From the NCBI GenBank assembly GCA_035705295.1, contig DASSWG010000066.1, positions 1-22,250 on the forward strand: DNA of 22,250 nucleotides, written 5' to 3'. This DNA is from DASSWG01 sp035705295. Lineage in GTDB: Bacteria > Bacteroidota > Bacteroidia > Flavobacteriales > Flavobacteriaceae. Position numbers and translations under genes: made by a program. Positions 14,109 to 21,905 of the stretch are shown piece by piece; positions within the stretch are counted from its first letter, which is position 1, and each line of letters starts with the position of its first letter. The notes under the pieces are model-generated. The model did not search any database, was not told the DNA's origin, and saw only the letters and a program-made list of their open reading frames with translations.

Positions 14109-16820
14109 TTAATTGATTTTCGATGTCAAATAATCTTCCAGGTTTTTATGGATCAAAATGATCTCATAATTAGTGGTGGAAATTTCGAAAAACCCTTTTT
14201 CGATTTGGTAATCTTCGTGGGTTTTCAATTTTTCTCCAAATCCTGCAGCCCCCAAACTGCTTTCCAAACCGTGCACGACCAAAAATATTTTTTCGGAATC
14301 GTAACGGTCAATACTTGTCGAAAGTTCGGCAAAGCCCAATTCCACAATCGCAGTATCCAATTTTTTTTGTAAAATTTTCACGGAATCAATTGCTATAGCC
14401 GTGGAATCAATTCCTGTGGCCGTGGAATCAACTGTTGAAATGGCGGAATCAATTGCTGAAGCCGTGGAATCAATCCTCGAAATTGAAAACACATACACCA
14501 AATTATAGCTGTCGTCGGGTGTGTTTTCCGCAAATTCTTTGTTCGCCATTGCGGGAATTGCGGTGTCGTACAATTCCTGGGCTTTTTTGCCTTCGTCGCT
14601 TAACGGGTAGTTCAACGCCACAAAATTCAATGCTTTTTTGTAGGCTTCGAAACCTTGCAAACGGCCGATGGCCATCGCTTTTAAAAGTTCGAATTTCGGT
14701 ACAATATCGTCCCCGGTGAATTTTGTGATGTATTCATCGCTTTTTTGGATCACGAATTCGTATTCTTCGGCAAGGTATTTTCGATAAACATCCGCATAAA
14801 TTGCTTCGGGACTGTCTTCTCCGACCTGGAATTCCTGTGGGTTCCTAATTATTTGTGCATAACGGGAACTTGGGTGATTGGTCAAAATATTTTGTTTCCA
14901 TTTATTGGCTTTTGCGGTTTCGCCAGTGATGGAATAAATTTTGTACAAATTGTATTTTGCCGGAAGCACCAACCGGTCTTCGGGTTGATTTTTCAGCAAG
15001 GCTTCCAATTTTTCCGTCGCGAGTCCGTACTCTTGAAATTTTTCTTTGTAAATGACTCCGAGCTGGTAATAAGCAAAATTGCGCTCATCGTTCAAACTGT
15101 CGATCACTTTGGCATCCGTAGGAATTTTTGCAATATAGGTTTGCGGATCGTATTTCGGGTTGCTTTCTATTTTTGCGATAATCGCTTCCTCGGTGAGTTT
15201 TTCTTCTTTTTCTTCCGAGCCGCTTTTTCCCGCTCCGCCTTCTTCGGTGCGCCAATTGTCTTGCAATGCGCGGTTTCCCCAAATTTGTGTGAAGGTCAAT
15301 TTTCCGTAGGCAACTTGTGTGGGGTCGTAGAAATAAAATTTTCCCGTGTTTTGATTGGTGGAGTTTCCAAAACCAGTTCCTTGTTGAAAACCTCCGCCAG
15401 CGGTTTGTTTCGCCGATTTGGCCGCTTCCAAAGCCGCGAGTTCTTTTTCCAAAGCTTCGGCTTTCATTTTTTCGGTGTATTCGGTGAAGTAGGCCAAACG
15501 CTCCGATTCGGTCATTGCTGTCAAATTCAAAATACTGTCGTTCTTTTCGGCAATGCCCTCGTACAAAATCACGTCGTCCAAATTGTCGCGTTTCTTTTTC
15601 AGCTTACGGTATTCACGCGTGTTTTCGGCCAAGTTGACCAAGGTACTGTCGTAATACGCACCGGCTTCTTTGTATTGTGCTCGGTCGAAATTGATGTTGC
15701 CCAAGGTCAAATAATCGCGCGAAACCAAGTAGATGTCCTCACTGTTTTCGCGAAGCGATTTATTGTAGTAGGAAATTGCGGTGTCAATGGAGTCGATTTC
15801 GTAATAATATTCCGCGAATTGGTAATAAATATTGTCCAAATAGGGCCGGTTTTCGCGGTTTTCGGCCAGTTCGGTCAACAATTCCAACATGGCAAGCCGG
15901 TTTTCTTCGGTGATGTCCGTGTTTTTGATTTTTTCCATAAACGCATGCATGCGGTACACGCGCGGGGTTCTTCGTTTTAGTGCAATGATTTCGTCAAAAG
16001 CGACATTGGCGCTGTCGGTCATTTCCAACGCGTCGTAGAGCTGGCCTTTGATGTACAAATAACGGCCGCGCTCGTCGTTGTTTTCGGTTTTTTCAGCAGC
16101 AAGGGAAATGGCGGTGATGGCATTTTCTTTTTTGTCCAAATTGATGTAAGCTTGCGCCATGGTCGCAGCTACTGCCGAAAGTTGTTCGTCTTCCAATTGA
16201 TCCTGTTCGTCCAGTTGATCCATGAAATCGTTAAATGCCAAGGTAGTATCGGCCGAAAAGTTTTTCAACATTTCTTGCAGGTTTTGCAATGCCAACTCGG
16301 GATAGTCCATCCGCAACTGGGTTTTTGCTTTCCATACCTGCGCTGGTACAGTGGTACTACTATCGGGAACGGTGCTCAGAATATAATTGAACGCGGCCAA
16401 AGCGGGAACGAAACGTTGATCATAATAGCGCGCTTTTCCCAAAAGTAAAAAAGCTTCATCGGTTTGTGGGTTGTACTCGACCCCGTCTATGCGAATGGAA
16501 TGTTTTTGAATGGCCTTGGTGGCTTTTTCCTCGGCGCGGGCAAAATCTTTGTTTTTTGTGGTGTCCGTTGGAGAATCTGTTTTTTCGACCAATTGCATTC
16601 GTTCCACCGGCAAAATTTTCCAATAATTGTCGCGCTGATTTTGAACCAGTGCCATTTTTCCTTGCTCCAACGCCAAGTTGCCGTTGTAGAGAATGTTGTA
16701 ATAGGTTCCCATGGCGTGGAAATTGCGGTTGAGCCACGCGTTATTATGCGTGGAACAACTTATTACCAGGGTCAACGCCAAGAAAGTAAAAAAAATTTTT
16801 ATAGAAGTATTCATGTTCAT
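14109..16820 (-). CDS. porW: Type IX secretion / gliding motility TPR lipoprotein PorW/SprE
   Basis: A 903-residue lipoprotein from ATG 16820 (the frame can be extended to a TTG at 16832, and ATG 16814 is also possible). The lipobox VISC places the acylated cysteine at residue 22. The segment WLNRNFHAMGTYYNILYNGN and later AFLLLGKARYYDQRFVPALA are characteristic of SprE/PorW. TPR-like repeats cover most of the chain. The protein is an outer-membrane-associated accessory of the type IX secretion system, needed for gliding and export of C-terminal-domain cargo in family members. Near residues 779-813 it carries an unusual 35-residue Ser/Asp/Thr/Ala repeat tract. It is the first gene of the run leading to bactofilin and atp. 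Confidence 0.88.
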   Translation of the reverse strand: MNMNTSIKIFFTFLALTLVISCSTHNNAWLNRNFHAMGTYYNILYNGNLALEQGKMALVQNQRDNYWKILPVERMQLVEKTDSPTDTTKNKDFARAEEKATKAIQKHSIRIDGVEYNPQTDEAFLLLGKARYYDQRFVPALAAFNYILSTVPDSSTTVPAQVWKAKTQLRMDYPELALQNLQEMLKNFSADTTLAFNDFMDQLDEQDQLEDEQLSAVAATMAQAYINLDKKENAITAISLAAEKTENNDERGRYLYIKGQLYDALEMTDSANVAFDEIIALKRRTPRVYRMHAFMEKIKNTDITEENRLAMLELLTELAENRENRPYLDNIYYQFAEYYYEIDSIDTAISYYNKSLRENSEDIYLVSRDYLTLGNINFDRAQYKEAGAYYDSTLVNLAENTREYRKLKKKRDNLDDVILYEGIAEKNDSILNLTAMTESERLAYFTEYTEKMKAEALEKELAALEAAKSAKQTAGGGFQQGTGFGNSTNQNTGKFYFYDPTQVAYGKLTFTQIWGNRALQDNWRTEEGGAGKSGSEEKEEKLTEEAIIAKIESNPKYDPQTYIAKIPTDAKVIDSLNDERNFAYYQLGVIYKEKFQEYGLATEKLEALLKNQPEDRLVLPAKYNLYKIYSITGETAKANKWKQNILTNHPSSRYAQIIRNPQEFQVGEDSPEAIYADVYRKYLAEEYEFVIQKSDEYITKFTGDDIVPKFELLKAMAIGRLQGFEAYKKALNFVALNYPLSDEGKKAQELYDTAIPAMANKEFAENTPDDSYNLVYVFSISRIDSTASAIDSAISTVDSTATGIDSTAIAIDSVKILQKKLDTAIVELGFAELSTSIDRYDSEKIFLVVHGLESSLGAAGFGEKLKTHEDYQIEKGFFEISTTNYEIILIHKNLEDYLTSKIN
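14380..14484 (-). repeat. Five tandem 21-bp repeats inside porW
   Basis: Copies occupy 14380-14400, 14401-14421, 14422-14442, 14443-14463 and 14464-14484. Each shares GGAATCAA near its start on the plus strand and encodes a 7-residue unit of the form (A/V/I)DS(T/A)xxx. The phase is a multiple of three, so copy-number change would keep the frame. Confidence 0.85.
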
Positions 16821-16841
16821 AACCGGGTACAAGAATAACTA

Positions 16842-16874
16842 TTTACCGTCGATTTTAGTATCGCGGACGGTAAA
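16842..16874. promoter_or_regulatory. Inverted repeat just upstream of porW
   Basis: A perfect 9-bp inverted repeat, tttaccgtc (16842-16850) and gacggtaaa (16866-16874), is separated by 15 bases. It lies 22 bp upstream of the porW ATG. There is no T-run on the minus strand, so it is not a good terminator. It may be an operator or a leader hairpin. The rest of the gap (16875-16955) is AT-rich with only a weak hairpin at 16904-16921. Confidence 0.45.
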
Positions 16875-16955
16875 AATACAGTTCTTTTTGGAAAATGGGG
16901 AAAGGTTTTTGGGAAAAAACCTGATTTTGAGAATTTAAAGGGAAGTTTGTTTTTT

Positions 16956-17048
16956 TTAAAAAGCAGCTTTTATCAATAAAAGAGTTGCTAAAACAAGGAA
17001 CAAAACCAATCCCGATATTTTTTTTGATTTAGTGCCGTAAAATTTCAT
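16956..17048 (-). CDS. 30-residue single-pass membrane peptide
   Basis: A short frame from ATG 17048 to TAA 16956-16958. It has a basic start (MKFYGTKSKK) followed by one hydrophobic helix (ISGLVLFLVLATLLLIKAAF). It begins 12 bp after the stop of the ABC ATPase gene and in the same direction, consistent with a third member of that operon. The positive-then-hydrophobic layout and the tight spacing argue for a real small protein; homology could not be tested. It may be a small subunit or modulator of the transporter. Confidence 0.5.
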   Translation of the reverse strand: MKFYGTKSKKISGLVLFLVLATLLLIKAAF

Positions 17049-17060
17049 GTTGCCTGTTAT

Positions 17061-17756
17061 TCACCCTCCAAAATAAACCTCCAACTCCTTCAAAGTTGCC
17101 TCGCTGGTTTGGATGTCTTTTACCGGTAGGCCTTTTTCCAACACCACAATGCGTTCACAAACTTCGGTCACATGGATGAGGTCGTGGCTGGAAATCAAGA
17201 CAGTGGTCTCTTCATCGGCGGTGAGTTTTTTAACGATTTGCTTCAACCGGATTTGCGTGGTGGGATCCAAATTGGCAAAAGGTTCGTCCAAAATAATGAC
17301 TTCGGGTTTTCCGATCAGCGCGGCCACGATCCCTGCTTTTTTCTGGTTTCCTTTGGAGAGATCGCGCAAATATTTTTTCTGGTTCAGAATTTCGCCGTGG
17401 AAAAAATCTTCAAATTCCGCGAGCAACGCATCCACGTCGGCTTTGTTTTGCCCGCGAAGTTCGCCAATAAAATAGAAGTATTCCTCGGCAGTCAAATACC
17501 CGATCAAGAAACTTTCGTCGATAAAAGAAGAAGTGAACGGTTTCCATGCTTCACTTTCATTGACGATGATGCCGTTGTTTTCAATTTGCCCGGTCGTGGG
17601 TTGGATCAAATCCAGCAACAAACTGAAAAACGTAGTTTTTCCGGCGCCGTTGTTGCCCACCAATCCAAAACTTTGGCCTTTGGGAATTTCGAGGTTTTCG
17701 ATCTGCAAAACTGGGTTGCTGTTGTATTTTTTGCTTAGGTTGTTTACTTGTATCAT
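17061..17756 (-). CDS. ABC transporter ATP-binding protein
   Basis: A 231-residue ATPase of the ABC-2 type. It has Walker A GNNGAGKTT (34-42), signature LSKGN (133-137, in place of LSGGQ but common in this subgroup), Walker B VIILDE (153-158) and the switch histidine at 191 (SSHD). The usual Q-loop glutamine is not obvious in the segment FIDESFLIGYLTAEEYFYF. It probably powers the DUF5687 membrane protein encoded immediately upstream. The substrate is unknown. ATG at 17756 is preceded by a gap filled with phrase repeats. Confidence 0.93.
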   Translation of the reverse strand: MIQVNNLSKKYNSNPVLQIENLEIPKGQSFGLVGNNGAGKTTFFSLLLDLIQPTTGQIENNGIIVNESEAWKPFTSSFIDESFLIGYLTAEEYFYFIGELRGQNKADVDALLAEFEDFFHGEILNQKKYLRDLSKGNQKKAGIVAALIGKPEVIILDEPFANLDPTTQIRLKQIVKKLTADEETTVLISSHDLIHVTEVCERIVVLEKGLPVKDIQTSEATLKELEVYFGG

Positions 17757-17926
17757 TTGGTTGCTTGTTGATAGTGGTTGGTTGATGGTTTAGATCAAAA
17801 ATCGTTAATCGTAATTGTTTTGCCAGTCTTTCTCTTAATTTCTTTCCCTCTTTTTTCTCTGTTCTCTGTTCTCTTTTCTTTTTTCTTTTTTCTTTTTTCT
17901 CAAGTCTTAGGACTAAAATCTCACAT
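17757..17926 (-). repeat. Four-block phrase repeat between DUF5687 and ABC ATPase genes
   Basis: From stop to start on the minus strand there are four blocks. They are AGATGTGAGATTTTAGTCCT plus AAGACTTGAG; an AAAAAAG/AGAACAG series about 50 bases long; AATTACGATTAACGATTTTT; and CCATCAACCAACCACTATCA plus ACAAGCAACC. Together they leave almost no ordinary sequence in the gap. The strand that is transcribed is purine-rich in the second block. Confidence 0.75.
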
Positions 17927-19399
17927 CTACTTTTTCCCATCAAAAGCCGCAATGGTTTTGTATTTTCCTTTTTGGTAAATGTTTTCGATTTGGTTCAGGA
18001 AAAAGTTCTTGAAAACGATTCCCAAAACGCCGCTCAACGCCAATACAATCAACCCGGTTTCGAAATTCCAGATTTTGTAGGGAATGTAAAAAATGATAAT
18101 CGGGCCGAGCATTTTCGGCAAGGCGATCAAGAGTTGCGTGGGGTTGAAACCTTGGGTATTGCTAAAGGCTTTGGCTTTTACGTTCAGTTCCACCGGTTGG
18201 CGGTTCAACGCCCCTCCAAACAAGGTGATGAAAGAATTCAACCCAATGTTGAACAGCGCGCCCGCAGCGATCATGGCGTAGATTTTCCAACCGAAATACA
18301 AATAGGGCGTGCTCAACACGAAGGAAACCGCCACGGCGAACACCATCAAATACCATTTGGATTCCAAATATTTCCGGTACGAAATGTTTTGGCTCATCAG
18401 CAGTTTATAATATTCACTGTCCCACGACGGCACGAGTTGGCCGAAAGTGAGCAAAAATCCGCCGGTGACGAAAATCGACGCAAACGCAATGAAACCCGGC
18501 ATGTTCAAGTACATTTCCTGGGTGTAAAAAATCAATCCGTAGAAAAGGAACAGAAACGACATCAGCATCACTTGTTTTGGGCGCGCATTTCTGCGGATGA
18601 GTTTGATATCGTTTTTCAAAAACGGGGCAATGTCGCCAAAACGGTTCACCCAATTCAGTTCTTCCGATTTCACGGCTTTTGTCTTTTTGGAAACCGCACC
18701 GTCCAAATAAAATCCTTTTCTAATGAATTGGTAATTTTTCCGATACAACAAAATTAGCAACAACAAAGGGATCAACACTGCAATTGGTTTTTCATAGATG
18801 GTGTTGAAAAAAATACCGGCAGGTTCGGAAATTTTAAAAATTTCGAAATATTCCAACGCGGCCAGCACCAATAACAATGCAATCATTCCGTAGAAAAATT
18901 TGTTGTTTTTGTTCAATAAAAAATTCAGGTAATTGAACGAAAACACGAAAAACAACATCGCAAAAAACCAGCAAACCACGTTCAGCGGTTCGTAACCTTT
19001 CACCAACAAAACAATGCTAAAAGGAAGAAAGAAAAACAGGGGCAAAAAATTGAAAAACGAAGTGGCGGTTTTTCCAAGCAAAAAATGAATAATGGTGCTG
19101 CGTTTGATGTTCATCGCCATAAAAGGTTTGATGTTCATCACCGGCAATTGTTGCAGAAAAAACCGGGTGGTCATATCGCCCAAAACCCAAAAAATCAAAA
19201 AATTGTTCACCACGGTCAGCGGATCGCTTCCGGGAAGCGCTTCTTCAATCATAAAAAAAGCACCGATCCCCATCAATAAAGCGATTCCGCCAAAATATAG
19301 AGCTCCGAGAACGAGCAATATTTTGATGGCAATTCCTTTTTGAAAATAGGACGACCGCGTAAATTGTTTCCATTCCAGGGATAAAAATCGTTTGAACAT
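17927..19399 (-). CDS. DUF5687 family membrane protein (ABC permease-like)
   Basis: A 490-residue polytopic membrane protein beginning at ATG 19399 (MFKRFLSLEWKQFTRSSYFQ), which is the typical DUF5687 N-terminus. The frame can be read 19 codons further upstream, but that extension is not family-like. About 10-12 hydrophobic segments are visible. Pairing with an ABC-2 ATPase 170 bp downstream makes it the likely permease half of an exporter. The cargo is unknown. Confidence 0.85.
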   Translation of the reverse strand: MFKRFLSLEWKQFTRSSYFQKGIAIKILLVLGALYFGGIALLMGIGAFFMIEEALPGSDPLTVVNNFLIFWVLGDMTTRFFLQQLPVMNIKPFMAMNIKRSTIIHFLLGKTATSFFNFLPLFFFLPFSIVLLVKGYEPLNVVCWFFAMLFFVFSFNYLNFLLNKNNKFFYGMIALLLVLAALEYFEIFKISEPAGIFFNTIYEKPIAVLIPLLLLILLYRKNYQFIRKGFYLDGAVSKKTKAVKSEELNWVNRFGDIAPFLKNDIKLIRRNARPKQVMLMSFLFLFYGLIFYTQEMYLNMPGFIAFASIFVTGGFLLTFGQLVPSWDSEYYKLLMSQNISYRKYLESKWYLMVFAVAVSFVLSTPYLYFGWKIYAMIAAGALFNIGLNSFITLFGGALNRQPVELNVKAKAFSNTQGFNPTQLLIALPKMLGPIIIFYIPYKIWNFETGLIVLALSGVLGIVFKNFFLNQIENIYQKGKYKTIAAFDGKK

Positions 19400-19452
19400 A
19401 AGTATTGTTTTTTGACTATGCCAACTAAGGTTTTTTTTTTTGCAAAAGGGAT

Positions 19453-19569
19453 TCAAAAAAAATTACCCGAAGCCGGTTTATAGGTCTTGGGGTTTTTAAA
19501 AATGTTACCCTCAAAACTACACATTTTATACGTTCGCATTCCCATCATTTCAAAAAACTGGTTTTCCAT
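19453..19569 (-). CDS. Possible 38-residue small protein upstream of DUF5687
   Basis: ATG 19569 opens a frame (MENQFFEMMGMRTYKMCSFE, ending in PKTYKPASGNFF) with AGGAAAG eight bases or so upstream. It is methionine- and aromatic-rich and has no membrane helix. It overlaps the -7-like element at 19512-19519, so both cannot easily be functional. Weakly supported. Confidence 0.25.
   Translation of the reverse strand: MENQFFEMMGMRTYKMCSFEGNIFKNPKTYKPASGNFF
19512..19519 (-). promoter_or_regulatory. Candidate -7 element for the DUF5687-ABC operon
   Basis: The minus strand reads TAGTTTTG, an exact TAnnTTTG match about 113 bases before the DUF5687 ATG. No -33 TTG is seen at the usual distance. Confidence 0.3.
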
Positions 19570-19672
19570 ATCGTCTTTCCTGTTTTTTTTGGGGCTACAA
19601 AGAAAACATTCGTTGTTTCACATTTGACCCAAAAGTAACCCTCCCCAAAAACGGACTTCAGAAAAATAATCC

Positions 19673-19680
19673 TACATTTA
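19673..19680 (+). promoter_or_regulatory. Candidate -7 element for the DUF808 gene
   Basis: TACATTTA is one base from TAnnTTTG and lies 22 bases before the DUF808 ATG. No convincing -33 element is present. Confidence 0.3.
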
Positions 19681-19702
19681 CAAGCTCGTTAAAAAACAAA
19701 AA

Positions 19703-20572
19703 ATGGCATCGGGAATATTTACAATTTTAGACGATATAGGGGCTTTAATGGACGATGTGGCGGTAGCAAGCAAACTCGCCACCCGAAAGACGGCGGGAAT
19801 TTTGGGGGACGATCTGGCCGTGAACGCCGAAAAAGCCACAGGTTTTCTAAAGACCCGCGAATTGCCCGTGCTTTGGGCAATTACCAAAGGGTCTTTCCTC
19901 AACAAAGCAATTATTGTCCCAATTGTGCTTGCCCTCAATTATTTACTTCCCGAAGCCATCAAGTATGTGCTGATACTTGGCGGAATTTATTTGGCTTTCG
20001 AAGGGGTCGAAAAAATCATTGAATATCTTTTTCACCGTGGCCAGGAAGAGCAGCCCGTTCTTGAACAAAAAGAAGAGGAAGAAGGAATGGAGGCCGAAAA
20101 GGTAAAAATCAAATCGGCCATTATCACCGATTTTATCCTATCGATCGAGATCATTATCATTGCCTTGAGCACGGTTTTGGACAAAAGCTTGACCGTGCAA
20201 ATCCTTACCGTTGTTGTCATATCGGTGATCGCAACCGTCGGGGTCTATGGATTCGTGGCCTTGATCGTGCGATTTGACGACATCGGTTATAGGCTCATTG
20301 CTTTTTCCAAGGAAAAAGGAATATTGACAAAAATCGGAAAAATATTGGTCCGTTCCCTGCCGGTAATCATCAAGATTTTATCCTTCGTCGGAACGGTGGC
20401 ATTGCTACTGGTTTCCGGAGGTATTTTTGTGCATAACATCGATTATTTGCATCACCTGTTCCCCAGCTGGCCTTCTTTGTTGAAAGAAATATTAGTCGCC
20501 TTTGGGATTGGGCTATGTGCAGTGTTTGTCTGGAAACTAGGGAAAAAGGCCGTGGGTGCTTTCAAAAAATAA
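19703..20572 (+). CDS. DUF808 (YedI-like) inner-membrane protein
   Basis: A 289-residue membrane protein starting ASGIFTILDDIGALMDDVAV, followed by KLATRKTAGILGDDLAVNAE, the signature opening of DUF808. Five or more hydrophobic segments follow, with a Glu-rich cytoplasmic loop (residues about 113-133) in the middle. The function of DUF808 is not established. It is the only convincing plus-strand gene here. It is divergent from the ABC operon and convergent with the PadR operon, with only 16 bp between stop codons. It is probably transcribed alone. Confidence 0.88.
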   Translation: MASGIFTILDDIGALMDDVAVASKLATRKTAGILGDDLAVNAEKATGFLKTRELPVLWAITKGSFLNKAIIVPIVLALNYLLPEAIKYVLILGGIYLAFEGVEKIIEYLFHRGQEEQPVLEQKEEEEGMEAEKVKIKSAIITDFILSIEIIIIALSTVLDKSLTVQILTVVVISVIATVGVYGFVALIVRFDDIGYRLIAFSKEKGILTKIGKILVRSLPVIIKILSFVGTVALLLVSGGIFVHNIDYLHHLFPSWPSLLKEILVAFGIGLCAVFVWKLGKKAVGAFKK

Positions 20573-20588
20573 TGGATTTTCCCGGAAC

Positions 20589-21290
20589 TCACCCCATCAT
20601 TTTCCGCTGCGGATAAGCTTTTTCGAGGATTTCTTCTTTCTTTTTCGGGAGTGTGCAAAAAGCAACATACGCCATAAAAACCATAATGGAAACAAACAAA
20701 GCGAACAAAAACGAAAGAATTCCACTTTCCCAAATTTCAATAGCATCTAAAGTGCTTAGAAAATAGAAAGGAAAGAGAAAAATGAGATGTATTCCGCCGG
20801 TATTTCCGATCATTTCTTCCAACAAATAGGTTTTTTTTTGGGTTTTCATTCTTTTTCGGAACAAAAAATTCGATCTAAAAAAATAGATCATTTCCGCAAC
20901 GGTCATAGCAATAATTCCCCAGTACAAAATCATAAATCCGGTTTCGAAACGCATCAAAAAGGTACAAATTCCAGTGAAAATCACCGTAAAAAAAAGCATT
21001 TTTGGGTCGCGCAAGGCCCAAAGCATTTCTTTCCAAATCAATTTGAGGTACCTTTTTTGCATTGCCGCTTTTCGTTTTTCCACCACCTCGGAAAAACCGA
21101 ATATGCCGAATTTTTTGAATTCCAAGTTTAAATTTTCTTCAAACTCCACATGCGGGTTTTCTTCCCAACGCGCTTCCATTCCGTTCGCCAAATGATCGAC
21201 CAGTTCGTTTTGCAGGTCGAAATATTCCACGTAGTGCTTGCGCGTGAATTGGTAGAGCTTTTCGATTTCGGGTTTGGTGACTTTTCTCAT
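20589..21290 (-). CDS. PadR-linked membrane protein, paralogue 2
   Basis: A 233-residue protein. The cytoplasmic N-terminus (1 to about 80) carries the motif YVEYFDLQNELVDHLANGME, close to that of the preceding gene and similar in pattern to HAAS-type (DUF1700) domains that accompany PadR regulators. Four hydrophobic segments follow (LFFTVIFTGICTFL, FMILYWGIIAMTVAEMIYFF, LIFLFPFYFLSTL, LFALFVSIMVFMAYVAFC). Its ATG overlaps the upstream stop by four bases. The function is unknown; a PadR-controlled membrane sensor or effector is inferred from context. Confidence 0.75.
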   Translation of the reverse strand: MRKVTKPEIEKLYQFTRKHYVEYFDLQNELVDHLANGMEARWEENPHVEFEENLNLEFKKFGIFGFSEVVEKRKAAMQKRYLKLIWKEMLWALRDPKMLFFTVIFTGICTFLMRFETGFMILYWGIIAMTVAEMIYFFRSNFLFRKRMKTQKKTYLLEEMIGNTGGIHLIFLFPFYFLSTLDAIEIWESGILSFLFALFVSIMVFMAYVAFCTLPKKKEEILEKAYPQRKMMG

Positions 21291-21904
21291 GCCAAAAACT
21301 TTTTTCGGTAATAAACCACTTGATCGAACAGGGTTTTAATGACCGCAACATATGTCCATATCAATAAAACAAAACCGATCAAACCCATGGGCTCGTTCAA
21401 AAGAAAACTTTGTTGGAATTGCACCAAAAGCAAATAACCCACCAAGCCAAACCAGAACAACAACCGTTGGAGGGTCGAAAACCTGTTCTTTTTCAAGATC
21501 AAAAATGGCAACAAACAAATTCCCAACAACAATCCATAAAATCCAAGTAAAAAAGCACTGCTGTGCTCCATCACAAAATCTTTCATCAAAAAGAACAAAG
21601 TAATAATCAATGCGCCTAAACCCAATGTTTTCGGATGATAGGAATTTCGAAAAACGAGGCGCAACATTTTTTTGTCCGCTTGTTTTCGAAATTTTTTCAG
21701 GCTTTTCAACAAAGTGGTTTTGTGTTCGAGCATATAACTTTTGAAAATTTCATAAAACCCGCGCGCATCGCCTTCTTCCATTTTAGCTTCAATTTCGCTG
21801 GCAATGTGATCGGTCATTTCCACCCGAACGTCCAAATATTCCACGTCCGAATTTTTCAAATAATTCTCGATGAATTGTATATTTTCTTTGGTCAATTTTT
21901 CCAT
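21287..21904 (-). CDS. PadR-linked membrane protein, paralogue 1
   Basis: A 205-residue protein with an N-terminal helical domain containing VEYLDVRVEMTDHIASEIEA, then four membrane segments (GLGALIITLFFLM, FLLGFYGLLLGICLLPFLIL, LLFWFGLVGYLLLVQ, LIGFVLLIWTYVAVI). It shares layout and the Y-x-D-x-x-x-E-x-x-D-H motif with the next gene, suggesting tandem duplication. It starts 1 bp after the PadR stop. The pattern matches PadR-HAAS operons, in which the membrane protein is co-expressed with the regulator. The exact role is not known. Confidence 0.75.
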   Translation of the reverse strand: MEKLTKENIQFIENYLKNSDVEYLDVRVEMTDHIASEIEAKMEEGDARGFYEIFKSYMLEHKTTLLKSLKKFRKQADKKMLRLVFRNSYHPKTLGLGALIITLFFLMKDFVMEHSSAFLLGFYGLLLGICLLPFLILKKNRFSTLQRLLFWFGLVGYLLLVQFQQSFLLNEPMGLIGFVLLIWTYVAVIKTLFDQVVYYRKKFLA

Positions 21905-21905
21905 T

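Noticed and set aside
14745..15980. A 411-codon plus-strand open frame inside porW
   Set aside because: It is the antisense of a gene with strong family motifs; its translation is Phe/Val-rich without recognisable domains, as expected from the complementary strand.
16830..16837. TATTCTTG on the minus strand as a porW promoter
   Set aside because: It departs from TAnnTTTG, lies within about 10 bases of the start codon and lacks a -33 TTG.
16904..16921. AT-rich hairpin as terminator of the ABC operon
   Set aside because: The stem is mostly A-T and the following T-run is only three bases, so it is too weak to call.
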